Below are positions 12,100 through 22,087 of a DNA stretch of 64,000 bases, piece after piece; positions within the stretch are counted from its first letter, which is position 1; every line of letters begins with the position of its first letter. Location of the stretch: NCBI GenBank assembly GCA_949357655.1, contig CASHTG010000015.1, positions 124,001 to 188,000 of the forward strand. Direction: 5' to 3'. The position numbers and the translations under genes were made by a program. The DNA is from Parascedosporium putredinis (taxonomy: Eukaryota > Ascomycota > Sordariomycetes > Microascales > Microascaceae). The notes under the pieces are model-generated. The model was not told where the DNA came from. It ran no database searches and saw nothing but the letters and a program-made list of their open reading frames with translations.

Positions 12100-12585
12100 A
12101 TGAAGCTCGCCGCCACCCTCATCGGACTCTCCTTCGCCACCCTCGGCGCCGCCCAGGCTGCCCTTTGCGAGGTATCATCCCCTCTTATATTTTTCTCTCC
12201 TAAGACTGCCTAGGCCCATCCTCCCGGAAAGACTGTGAGAGACGTAAATCCTGTAAACTAACATGAGTTCTGCGTAGGTTATGTGCTTCAACGAGGTCAT
12301 GAACCACCCCGATGCCGCCACTTGCGAGGAGCCCGACATGTACTACTGCTTCTGCCGCGTGCCCTCTCTCTCCCAGGCCTACAGGAACTGCGCTTGCCGC
12401 ACCTGCCCCTCCGTCCTTAACCAGGTCATCGACGACGGCCTCGATCTTTGCGAGGGTACGTTCACGTCACCTCTTCTTAACAGCCTTGTTCCTACCCATC
12501 TCCTCAGAGCAAGTTAGCTAATGAAACCGCTCCTTTGACAGAGCTCGACTCCCCCATCGTCAACTTTGACCGCACCTGCCCTTAA
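12100..12585 (+). CDS. Small cysteine-rich secreted protein, CFEM-like
   Basis: A 97-residue secreted protein from three exons (12100-12171, 12278-12455, 12542-12585); the exons join in frame without any correction. The ATG at 12100 gives a clear signal peptide, MKLAATLIGLSFATLGAAQA. The mature part of about 77 residues has ten cysteines spaced C-x3-C-x12-C-x7-C-x-C-x11-C-x-C-x2-C-x14-C, plus a final C one residue before the end. An aspartate stands four residues before the CxC pair. This approximates the eight-cysteine CFEM pattern found in fungal haem-binding, cell-wall and effector proteins, with two extra cysteines. There is no C-terminal hydrophobic tail, so it is probably secreted and not GPI-anchored. 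It could equally be a private cysteine-rich effector-like family; the CFEM assignment needs a profile search. Confidence 0.8.
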
Positions 12586-13710
12586 ATCGATCACGGGGAA
12601 ATGCTGAGAATTAGGGAAGTGAAGGAAGTAAACTAAAGACTTTATGTAATCGAGATCTATGGATAATGTTACAACGAATAAATAAATCTGATGATATCCT
12701 GTACCTGTTCGAGTGACGGTGACAAAGCCCACTTGCCACGTTGTCGAGCATCCAATCTGCCTCGGGAGACCCACACCATAATATAGATCGGTTATTGCAT
12801 ACAGATCTGAGCGGTTCTTGGAGGATCTGGGACTTTGGGAGCTTTTTGGCCTTTTGGGACTTCCTCTCCCACTATCTCGGCCACATCGAAGTTCGATTGC
12901 GCCGTTGAATGTGCATGATGCTCTACTCTACTGCCTAGTTCGGTTGCATCCACGCACGCTGCCTGCCACGTGCCGATCAGGGCAAGCCCGAGGCACCAGT
13001 GATCAAAGGACGGATCGGAACACGCCGCGTCGCAATGCACCGCAGTCAAATTACGTGAGTAATTTTCAATACGAGGGATACTGGATTTTATGTAGGATTC
13101 CTTAGGATGAGGGTTTGGATTACCGTCTTTGTGCTTTCCTTTGCTTCTTTTACCTCGAATAAATATATTAAAGAAAGAATACGTAGATGATTTCTCATCC
13201 TATCCCATCGTTCAATTTCCGGCTCTGCGTGTCGTTATCTTCTGCGAGTGAGACATGATGATCCACTCCGGCCAATGATGACCCCCACGGCCGGATCTCC
13301 GGCGACGACCGGCCCTAGTCCGTAGAGCCAAAGTGAGCTCTGTCTCAGAAGACATGCCCTCCCGAAGCGGCCCTGAGCGACTAACAATAATAACTCTACT
13401 ATGGATAGGCGCCCTCGCGCGACCCGATCGACCAAGGCCCTAACCCGTTTCGCAGAAGGTCGTCTCGTCACTTCCGGGATGTTTTACTCGTCTCGTCGCT
13501 TCTGTCATCGGACGGTCAAAAACTTGCTATATCATGCCACGATGGACAAAATGACTGAGCACCACCGATATAGATAACATGGTATAGGTCCGCTGTCTCG
13601 CGTCCCCCGTTTTATCCAAGGTTCGTCCCTGACTTTTCTTCGCCCAACTCCCAAACACAAGAAAACAGCCAAAGACTCAAAGGAATCGTACGCCTTTGTG
13701 CATTGGTAGG
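12586..13710. other. Intergenic, 1.1 kb
   Basis: It holds the 3' flank of the small secreted gene and the promoter of the following MFS gene. An AATAAATAAAT string near 12678 could serve polyadenylation. No ORF of note. Confidence 0.4.
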
Positions 13711-16251
13711 ATGTTCTTCCAGGAGCGAAAGGATGGGAGCAGCAAGGAGAGTACGACGGTGGAGGAGCAGACACTGACGCTGAGGAAAAGGGTCAGGCAC
13801 GATGGCGAGGCCTCGGATCTGGTGCGATCTTTGACGGTCGTCGGTTTGGCCTTGGCCGTACTGATCGTTGGAGTGGTAAGTCCTTGAGATTTCACTCCTG
13901 TTCCCGTTTCAGGGAATCTATTGCTAACGCAGAACCAATCCGAATAGAATGGAAGCATGATTGGTACGATAACGCCCACCATCGTCACCGAGTTCGGGTC
14001 TCTGTCGGAATCTTGCTGGTACGGCATCATATAGTGAGTGCGAACTTCTTCCCAACGAATATTTAAGCCGTTACCATGGATCGTGTGCTGACGGTTCGTT
14101 ACCCAACGCAGTCTGCTGGTGATGGGAGCTACGCAGCCAGCAATGGGGAGGTTGACCGCGTCCTTCAACACGAAACTCGTCTTCCATGCTTCAGCTCTTT
14201 TGTTCGTGGCTGGGTCGCTGACCTGCGCCCTGGCGCGGAATTCGGCTACCGTGATTGGTGGTCGGGCAGTTTCTGGCCTTGGGGCGGGCGGGATAATGTC
14301 CAGTTCGTTTGTGTGAGTCTTCTTCCGTTTCACTAACTTGCAGCACGGCTGGCTTGCTCGGGCAATACCAAATCGACAAGCATACTAACGATACTTTGTT
14401 TCCTCTATACAATAGAATCGTGGGTATAGTAGCTCCAAAACAGCATGCCCATTACCTGGACCTACTGCTCCTCATTGAGGGCCTCGCGATCGCTCTAGGC
14501 CCCGTCGTCGGTGGTGCCATAGTAAGCAACGTGGACTGGCGTTGGTGCTTCTGGGTCAGCATGCCCGTGATCGGCCTCGCTTGCATCTTCACCATCTTCC
14601 CGCTCAACCTCCCGCCGCCGCCCCCAGCGGACGTCGATGTCCTAGTCCCCACCAGGAAACCGACCGCGAAGGAAAAGGTGCAGCAGGCTGACATCTTTGG
14701 CGGCTTCCTCATCATCGCCTGCTTAATTTGCCTGCTGCTCGCGCTGCAGTGGGGAGGTGAGCGGTACGAGTGGAACGACGTGCGCATCATCATCCTCTTC
14801 ATCGCCTCGGGTGCCTGCTTCGCGTACATCGTCATCCACCAGATGTGGAAGGGTGAGGCGGCCATCTTGCCTGTCAAGCTGTGCAGGTCGCCTCATTTTA
14901 CCGCGTACCTCATCATCTGCATTGGCATGGGCGCGGCCTTTACTACCATACTCTATTTCGTAAGTGTCCCAACAAAAGGCAAAACAGAAAAAACAAAGTT
15001 TTAACTCTATGAGGTCTGACTAACTTGTGATGTAGATGCCTACCTGGTTCATCATGGTCAAATCCCTGTCGCCTGTAGCCACCGGAGTGCGCATGCTCTC
15101 TCTTACCGCTTCGTCGGCCCTCGTAGCCATGATCTTGGCCCGAGCCGCCAAGGCCTGGAGCCGAATACCCCCGTTCGCCATTGTCGCTCTCGCCCTATAC
15201 GCCGCCGGCGGCCCACTTCTCTTCACCCTCGATTTAGACGCACCGACCTGGGAGCCCCTCGTCTACCTTGGCCTCTTCGGTGCCGGAGCAGGGACGTTTT
15301 GGCGGTTAGCAGTCCTCGGCGCCCAGTACACCGGCGGCCCGTCCGATGCCGGGCACGCCATCTCCTCGGTGACGGCGTTTGGCGCCCTGGGCGGCTGCCT
15401 GAGCATCTTTGCCTGCCAGCGGGCGTTTATGGATAAGCTCCTGCACGCGCTGGACCAGCCGGACGATTTGGTGCGGGATACCCAGGTGCGGAGTTTTCCC
15501 GATCTCCTCGCACAGGCGTCCCCGGAGCAGCGCGAGCGCGCCCTCGCGACGATTTACCAAAACATGAAGTATATCAGCCTGGTCGCGGTGTGTTTGTGCG
15601 TCATCCCTTCCATGGTGTTGCCGTTTATGCGCTGGAGCTCGTTTGGGTGGCCGCCGTATAAGAAGACGAGGGGCGGTGCGGAGCCGGTGGATGGGATGGA
15701 GAGCGGGATGCTGACGGCGAGCGAGGTGTCGACGCCGAGCCCGAGCGACTTGTCGTCCGGGAGCGAGTATGGGATTGTGGCGAGGAGCGAGGTTACGCTG
15801 TGGACTGAGGCGACGGCGGGGAGTCATACGACGGCGGTGAGCGAGAGCGAGGGGACGGTGGTGAGTGAGCCTACGGCGGTGAGTGGAGCGACGGGGACGA
15901 GTAGGGCGACGGGGACGAGCGGGACTTCGGGTCGGACGGGGAGTTCGATGAGGGCTCAGACTGGAACTTCGACGAGAAGTAGCACGAGAGCGAGTAGTAG
16001 CACGAGGCCGGGAAGTAGTACCAGGCCGGGAAGTAGTACTAGGCCCGGAAGTAGCACGAGGCCGGGCAGCAGTACGAGGCCGGGCAGCAGTACGAGAGGG
16101 AAGCACTACCAGGCCGGGTAGTAGTACTAGGCCGGGTAGTAGTACGAGGCCGAGGAGTGGAACTGCGCCGAGAGGCCGTCCGCCATCGTACCACAGGACT
16201 TCATCGAGAGCTCCCTCAAGACGTAGGACTCCAGGACCTCCTGCGGAATAA
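13711..16251 (+). CDS. MFS multidrug transporter (14-TMS DHA2 type) with repetitive C-terminal tail
   Basis: Proton-coupled efflux pump. Five exons: 13711-13875, 13948-14033, 14112-14312, 14416-14959 and 15036 onward; all splice phases agree. After a charged N-terminus of about 45 residues come the first helix with NGSMIGTITPTIVTEFG, then YLLVMGATQPAMGRL (motif A region), GGRAVSGLGAGGI (motif B-like), and the motif C region ALGPVVGGAIV before DWRWCFWVSMP. Further paired helices run to about residue 540. The predicted cytosolic tail is rich in S/T/G and ends in tandem S-S-T-R-P-G hexapeptides. In the sequence given, the frame stops at 16121 (693 aa). A two-base loss near 16098 explains that stop: the next frame carries on the same repeat and closes at 16251, which I take as the real end. 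It converges on the ABC gene, leaving only about 180 nt between them. Confidence 0.85.
15994..16156 (+). repeat. 18-bp coding tandem repeat (SSTRPG units)
   Basis: Eight roughly 18-bp units of the form AGTAGTACCAGGCCGGGA encode S-S-T-R-P-G in the tail of the MFS protein. Synonymous differences between units (AGT/AGC, ACC/ACT/ACG, GGA/GGC/GGT) show protein-level constraint. One irregular unit near 16095 carries the frame break. Confidence 0.85.
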
Positions 16252-16429
16252 AGGAGAAGGCCTTGGGGGAAAAGGAAAGAAGGCGATTCCTGGAGGATAG
16301 AGAAGGAGAAACAGCTATCGAAAAGGCTATTATTGTACACTATATCATAGAAGATTATTCTATCCAACTTGGTATCACGATGCTCTACTCGTTGAACAAA
16401 ACCCAAAGTTTAAAAAAACCAATCAAACA

Positions 16430-19400
16430 TTATACGGCCGTGTCCAGGCTCTGGGCCTCGCACATCTTTTTATACATGCCGCCGAGAGCAATCAGCTCAC
16501 CGTGCGAGCCCGCTTCCGCGACCTGACCCTGGCTAAAGACAAAGATGCGATCCGCATGCTTGATCGTGGATAGTCTATGCGCAACCGCCACCGTGATGCT
16601 CGATTCGGACGTCGCCGCCGCCATGAGAGCAGCTTGTACGATACGCTCCGACTCCGTATCCAACGCGCTGGTGGCCTCATCGAGCAGGACGACCCTAGGC
16701 TTGCGGACGAGGGCGCGCGCAATGGCGATTCGCTGACGCTGCCCGCCCGAGAGCTGGCTGCCGCCCGTGCCGCAGGGGTCGACAGGCCTTCGGGGAGGGA
16801 GCAGACAAAGTCCCACGCGTTGGCAGCGCGGCACGCTGCCTCGATGGCCGCCTCTTGTTCGGGAAACTGTTGGCCATCTTTGTCGAGGCCGAGGGCAATG
16901 TTCTCGCGGATGGTGCCAGGGAAGAGGGTGGGCTCTTGCTGGACGAGGGAGACGTGTTGCCTGTAGAGGCGGGGTTGAGCTCGGTGAGGGCGTGGTGGTC
17001 GTCGATGACGATTTGGCCTTGCGTGGGGTCGTAGAAGCGCTCTAGGAGGGATATGACGGTGCTCTTCCCACAGCCTTTGGGGTTAATTTGTGTTAGCGGA
17101 AAAGAACTTTTGACTTGGCGTGATATCTCTGGGGGATGTGGCTTACCTGACGCGCCGACAAAGGCTACGAATTGACCAGGATCGATCTATGAAGCTTGTT
17201 AGACTTCGTCACCGTGCGGGCTTCCTAGGATGAATGGGCTAAACCTACCTTGAGAGATATCCCTTGCAAGACAGGGTTTTTGGGGGCGAGGGGGTACGCA
17301 AATTCGACGTTTTGGAAATCGTAGGTTCGGCAGCCGTCGGCAGGGGTGTTTGTGCGGTTCTCGTGGGTTTCCCGTATGGATGGCTCGAGGGCGAGAAGCC
17401 AGAAATAGTAGTTTGCCGCGGCGTTGGCCTTTGTGAAGCCTAGATCACATGTGTTAGTTGGCGAATTCGTTCTCGACGCGGTGGGAGGCACGGCTTACTG
17501 TTGGCGAAGCTGAAGAGCAGACCTGCACCTTGGCCTGTGAAATACACTGCCATGAAGGAGACAAAGAATTGGTCAAGAGTTATAAAGCGCTCGGCCAGGA
17601 GCTTGGATCCCCACCTGTAGGCAATAGTTAGAACAGAGCACGCCAATTTGTGTCGCGTAGGATGAAGGCGGGAGTGAGGTAGTAGGTGACTAACCAAAAT
17701 CCGAGTGCAAGGATAAAGTACTCGATCGATTGCGTGAGGGAGAACCAAATCATCATGCTAAACAGCTGGGGCGCAGACCTCTTGACCGCGGTATCCAGCT
17801 CGAACCGATAGCGGCGAAGCACGTCCTCCTCGATAGCAAGGGACGACACAGTGCGTATGACCGTAACGGACTCGGACGCGATGGAAGCGCTCTTGGAGAA
17901 GCGCCGATCCACATCCGCGTCCATCTTGGTCTCCAGGCGGATGCGGACGTAGCCGGCCAGCAGCATGGGGGCAGGCCGGCGAAGACGCCGACGAGGCCGA
18001 GCTTCCAGGCGACGGCGATGGAGAGGATGCTGCTGACGAGGACGGAGATGAGGGCGACGAGGAGGATGGCGACGTTGAAGCCCATGAGCTCGAAGATGGC
18101 CTGGGCGTGGGTGTCGAGGCGGCTGGTGAGGGCGCCGACGGTGTTTTCGGGGCGGTCGAAGAAGCGGAGGTCTTGGCGGAGGAAGGCGGTGAAGGTGTCG
18201 CGGCGGACTTTGGCGGCGAAGACCTGGGAGGTTGGGTGCTGTGTTAGTATCCTGCTAAGAGAAAAGCCTCAAGGGACGGAAACAGCACTACGGCTACCTG
18301 GCTCAAGAAATATGGATGGAAGGAGGAGACTTGCCTGGGAAATTACATTGGTTGACCAGCCCAAGATACCGTACACGATGAACAGGCCAATGGCCATGAC
18401 AAAGAACATGAGGGAAATGAAATTTCCTCGTTTTTGCATGTCATCCGACCCGAATATATCCATAATCTGGCCTAGGAGGAGAGCCTGTCCCGGGTATACG
18501 CCAGCTATATACCGGATCAGAGGTCGAGTGTATTAGTGATAGCGATTCTCGTTGTGGGCGGTCGTGTTCACCAACTATTTCAACTTACCTCCGACAACGC
18601 ACGTCACAAAAGTTAAGATATACCACCATTTAGCCTCAGGCGTCGCCACGATGAGCTTGGAGACGGACTTGACCAAGCCAGTCCTCTTGTACAGGGTGTA
18701 ATCTTCTTTGTCTACTGAGACCGTTGTCGCGTGCGGTTCCCGAGTTCCCGGTGCTGTTGCAGACCGGGTCTTGAACATGAAACTTTTCAGTTTATGGCCA
18801 GCAGGCGAGTCTTCCATGGGTGGTGGAGGGACGGCTTCCTCCTTGGCCGCCTTGGTTTTCTTGGCCTTATCCGGCGCGAGTTCCTGGGCCCGAACAAGCG
18901 ACGCGTAGGCTCCGCCGTGTTCCACCAGCTGGTGATGCGTGCCTTGCTCGATAATGGTACCTTGCTTCAGGACGACGATGTTGTCCGCCTGCTGTATTGT
19001 CTTGAGCTTGTGAGCAATCACAATGGTGGTTCGATTCTTGGAGGCTTCGTCAAGGGCCCTTTGCACGATGCCCTCGGCCTGGGGATCGAGCGCGCTCGTG
19101 GCCTCGTCGAGCAGGAGGATCTTGGGCTCGGAGATGATGCTGCGGGCGATGGCGATCCTCTGCTTCTGCCCGCCGGAAAGCAGGCCGCCCCGCTCGCCGA
19201 TGCGCGTCTGGTAGCCCTGCGGAAGCTCCTGGATAAAGTCGTGGGCAAAGGCCATGCGCGCCGCTGCCTGGATGCGCTCCATTTTTCCTCGGGGCCCTCG
19301 GACTCCCAGGGCGTGCCGGCGAGCCCGTGGCAGATGTTTTCGTAGACGGAGCCGTCGAACAGGACGGGTTCTTGCTGGACGAGGCGGACGTTGGTGCGGA

Positions 19401-21099
19401 GCCAGCGGAGATTGAGGGCGTCGATGCGCATGCCGTCGAGGGTGATGGAGCCGGAGTTGGGGTTGTACCACCGTTCGAGGAGACCGACGATTGTGCTCTT
19501 ACCAGAACCACTGGCGCCCTGTAATGGAAGTCCCTCAGTTAGCTTGGATCCTTCAAAGAGTTTGAGTTCCAATCTTTCTTCGATGGAGGATAGGAAATAG
19601 TTGCGGAGTACTTACCACAAGCGCAGTAACCTTTCCTGACGGGACCGTGAGCGAGAAGTTGTTTAGGACGAGAGTGTTGGGCCGACTGGGGTAGCTAAAA
19701 TAGATGTTTTTAACCTCCACCGTGCCCTTGACCTGAGTCGGGATCTCTCCCGCGTCACTGAAGGGGTCAATTTGGGAGCGCCTGTCGATAAGCTGGAACA
19801 GTTCGGAGGCAGCCGTCGAAGCGCGGCTAAAGATGATGGTATGGGGTGCGACGGAATTGAGGGTGGAGGCGGCGATAACGACGGAGAAAATGACCCTATA
19901 AGAAAGATTCGGATCATTAGTCAAGAGGGTGTAAAACAAACAGCTTGGTGAGCGAGCACCTGTAACAATAAGAGCACGTACGTGAAGATGGTCCCGATAT
20001 CATCCACCTCCCCGCGAACAATCATGGCGATGCCCTGCCAAAAGGCGAGGCCGATCCCCGCAAAGATGACAAAGTACTCGCCGGCGAAGAGCACGGCGTA
20101 GAGGGAGTTCTTTTTGTGGCCCAGGAGGCTCGCGGCCTCGGTGTATGCGGCGTACTTTTCCGCCATGCGGGGCCTAGATTGAAGGCGTGAATGGTGCGCA
20201 CGCTAGAGAGAACGGACTCGGCGTAGGCGCCGGCCTGGCCATAGGTCTGGAGGATCTTGGTCTCGATCTTGGCATCCAGAGCGCTAGAGATCATGACGAT
20301 GAGGGAAAGGGCGGGGACGACGCAGATGAGGATGAGGGTGAGCTTCCACTGGCTGATGAAGGCGATGATGAAGGCGGCGACAAAGGTGCTGAGGGCCTGG
20401 AAGACTTGGCCGAGCTTCTCGGCGAGGGCGTTTTGGATGAGCTTCCCGTTGGAGGTGGCTTGCATGGAGATGGAGCCGGCGCCGCCGAGGTCGAAGAAGG
20501 CGACGTTTTGGCTGAAGGCGGAGCGGAGGTACTGGCCGCGGAGGTTGCAGGTGATGCGGAGGGCGACTAAGGTAAGGAGGGTGGAGTAGATGTAGGTGAG
20601 GGCGAAGCGGGCGATGCCGATGTAGACGAAGTAGAGGCTGTATATCCAGACTAGTCAGCTCATCTCTACGTGCTCCATATTTGTGCTTCTTCTCCTGCTT
20701 CTTTGAACAATAGGAACTGAAATGCTGGTGCTTACGCGTATTTGGATACTTCGGACATGAAGTTGCTCGGAGGGTGCCCGAAGTCGCGAAATCGATCATG
20801 GCGGTGACGAAGCCGCCAAAGACGGCGTTGACGAGAGCAAGAGCCACGCCGGAGGCGATGGCGGCGATGATGCCGATTGCACCGAGAGTGTAGTCAAGGG
20901 GACTGCCATAGCGATAGACCCTCTGTTTACGCTTGTTAATAAGAGAGAGAGAGAGGGGCGGATAGAATCAAGCGTACTAGATAGCTTTTGAAGCTCGACC
21001 ACTTTTTCCCCGGCTCGAGGTCTTTTGGCTCCTCCGGTGGCGGCGTTGTGATTTTTCCCGAAGAGCGCTTTCGGATTCCCGCTGTGTATCAACGGTCAT
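16430..21099 (-). CDS. ABC multidrug transporter, full-length ABCB/MDR type
   Basis: ATP-driven exporter of the P-glycoprotein class, TMD1-NBD1-TMD2-NBD2. The ATG at 21099 starts a short polar N-terminus. NBD1 shows Walker A GASGSGKST, signature LLSGGQKQR, Walker B ILLLDEATSALD and an H-loop region IVIAHKLKTI. NBD2 shows Walker A GASGCGKST (split by the intron around 17092-17147), signature QLSGGQRQR, Walker B VVLLDEATSALD and VAHRLSTI. The reading ends at 16430 after the sequence EAQSLDTAV. At least six introns are visible. Frame breaks occur near 16790, 16960, 17970, 19285, 20170 and 21085; the first intron, near 20930-20985, cannot be placed in a consistent phase. All catalytic motifs are intact, so I call it functional. 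It converges with the MFS pump and diverges from a Zn2Cys6 regulator, which suggests shared induction. Confidence 0.88.
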
Positions 21100-21522
21100 G
21101 GTGATATCCGGAACATGAAGCTTGGTTAGAAATAGATGTTATAACCTGTTGTTGGTCATTTAGATGCGAGAAAGGCATATATAGAACGAGCAAGGAGAGA
21201 GAGAAATGAGATTATACACCAAACAGAGAGTCGTGGGTTACAAGAAATCAATTGCATTTATACTTATTATAACAACATAAAGATCTACACCCAAGAATCT
21301 TTTCGAGGGCTTCAGGCCCCCAAAAGAAGAAAGCAAACTCAAAATCTTGAACTCGTTGCTATCTTGAACGGACGTTGACCCCGAAACGTCCGGGGACGGA
21401 CAAAAGAGGCGTCATTGCTCCCGTTTGAGGCTTGACGGGATCCGCTTTCTTGGCTTAGTTACGCGTGGTGGTGTGTTCAATGTTCCTGTCCGTCCCAGCA
21501 GAGCGGGTGAACTGCGGTCTTT

Positions 21523-21533
21523 CGGAGGCACCG
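21523..21533. promoter_or_regulatory. CGG-N5-CCG inverted half-sites
   Basis: CGG at 21523-21525 and CCG at 21531-21533 form an inverted pair of the sort bound by Zn2Cys6 dimers, upstream of both the ABC gene and the regulator. By itself it is weak evidence because such triplets are common in GC-rich DNA. Confidence 0.25.
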
Positions 21534-21582
21534 AGAGGCCGCAGCGCAGAACAAATGTGAACGTCAAGCTGCGCAATTGACG

Positions 21583-21599
21583 CGGAGGTGGGGAATCCG
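21583..21599. promoter_or_regulatory. CGG-N11-CCG candidate Zn2Cys6 operator
   Basis: CGG at 21583-21585 and CCG at 21597-21599 are separated by 11 bases, the Gal4-type spacing. The site lies about 490 bp from each of the two divergent start codons. The adjacent regulator is a candidate ligand; this is inference. Confidence 0.3.
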
Positions 21600-22087
21600 C
21601 CGTCCGTCCTGGAACAATCCTCTTTCCCTGCACCAAACAACCCTTTCTTTTTCTGGATCAATTAATCAGATCAGATCGATGATTGACGCAGCCCTATCAT
21701 TTCAACTCATTACTTGCTTCTTTTTACCTTGCGATTGCGAGGAGTCGGCTGTAGGTGGCGATCTTCGGAGCCCGCCGTCCACTTGAACCGAAGAAGCTGA
21801 CTGAACAAAAAACGGGCCTGCGGAACGGTGCGGCGCAAACTTCCTGACATCACGCCGGTTTACATTGTAGCTACCAACAAAGTCACCTGTTATTTTCTCG
21901 GATAGTGTAGTGCATAGCCAACCACCTATCACAAGCCCCCAGAGGTTAAAACAAGGTATACATATCGTACAGGGGGGACGCACCCATCTTCAAGAAGTGC
22001 GGGCCGTCAGTTTGCCGCGCGCGCCGCCTCCGCCTCCGCCTCCGTTACCCTTACCGCAGCGTGCAGCGTGTCTTGCAAGGAGGCCAC

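Larger units (their letters stand above)
21100..22087. other. Divergent promoter region, ABC transporter / Zn2Cys6 regulator
   Basis: The 988 bp between two divergent starts serve both genes. It contains several CGG/CCG triplets, including the two inverted pairs listed separately. No ORF with motifs. Confidence 0.5.

Noticed and set aside
15306..16406. 366-codon antisense ORF over the MFS repeat tail
   Set aside because: Arg/Pro-rich shadow of a GC-rich coding strand; the sense strand has transporter motifs.
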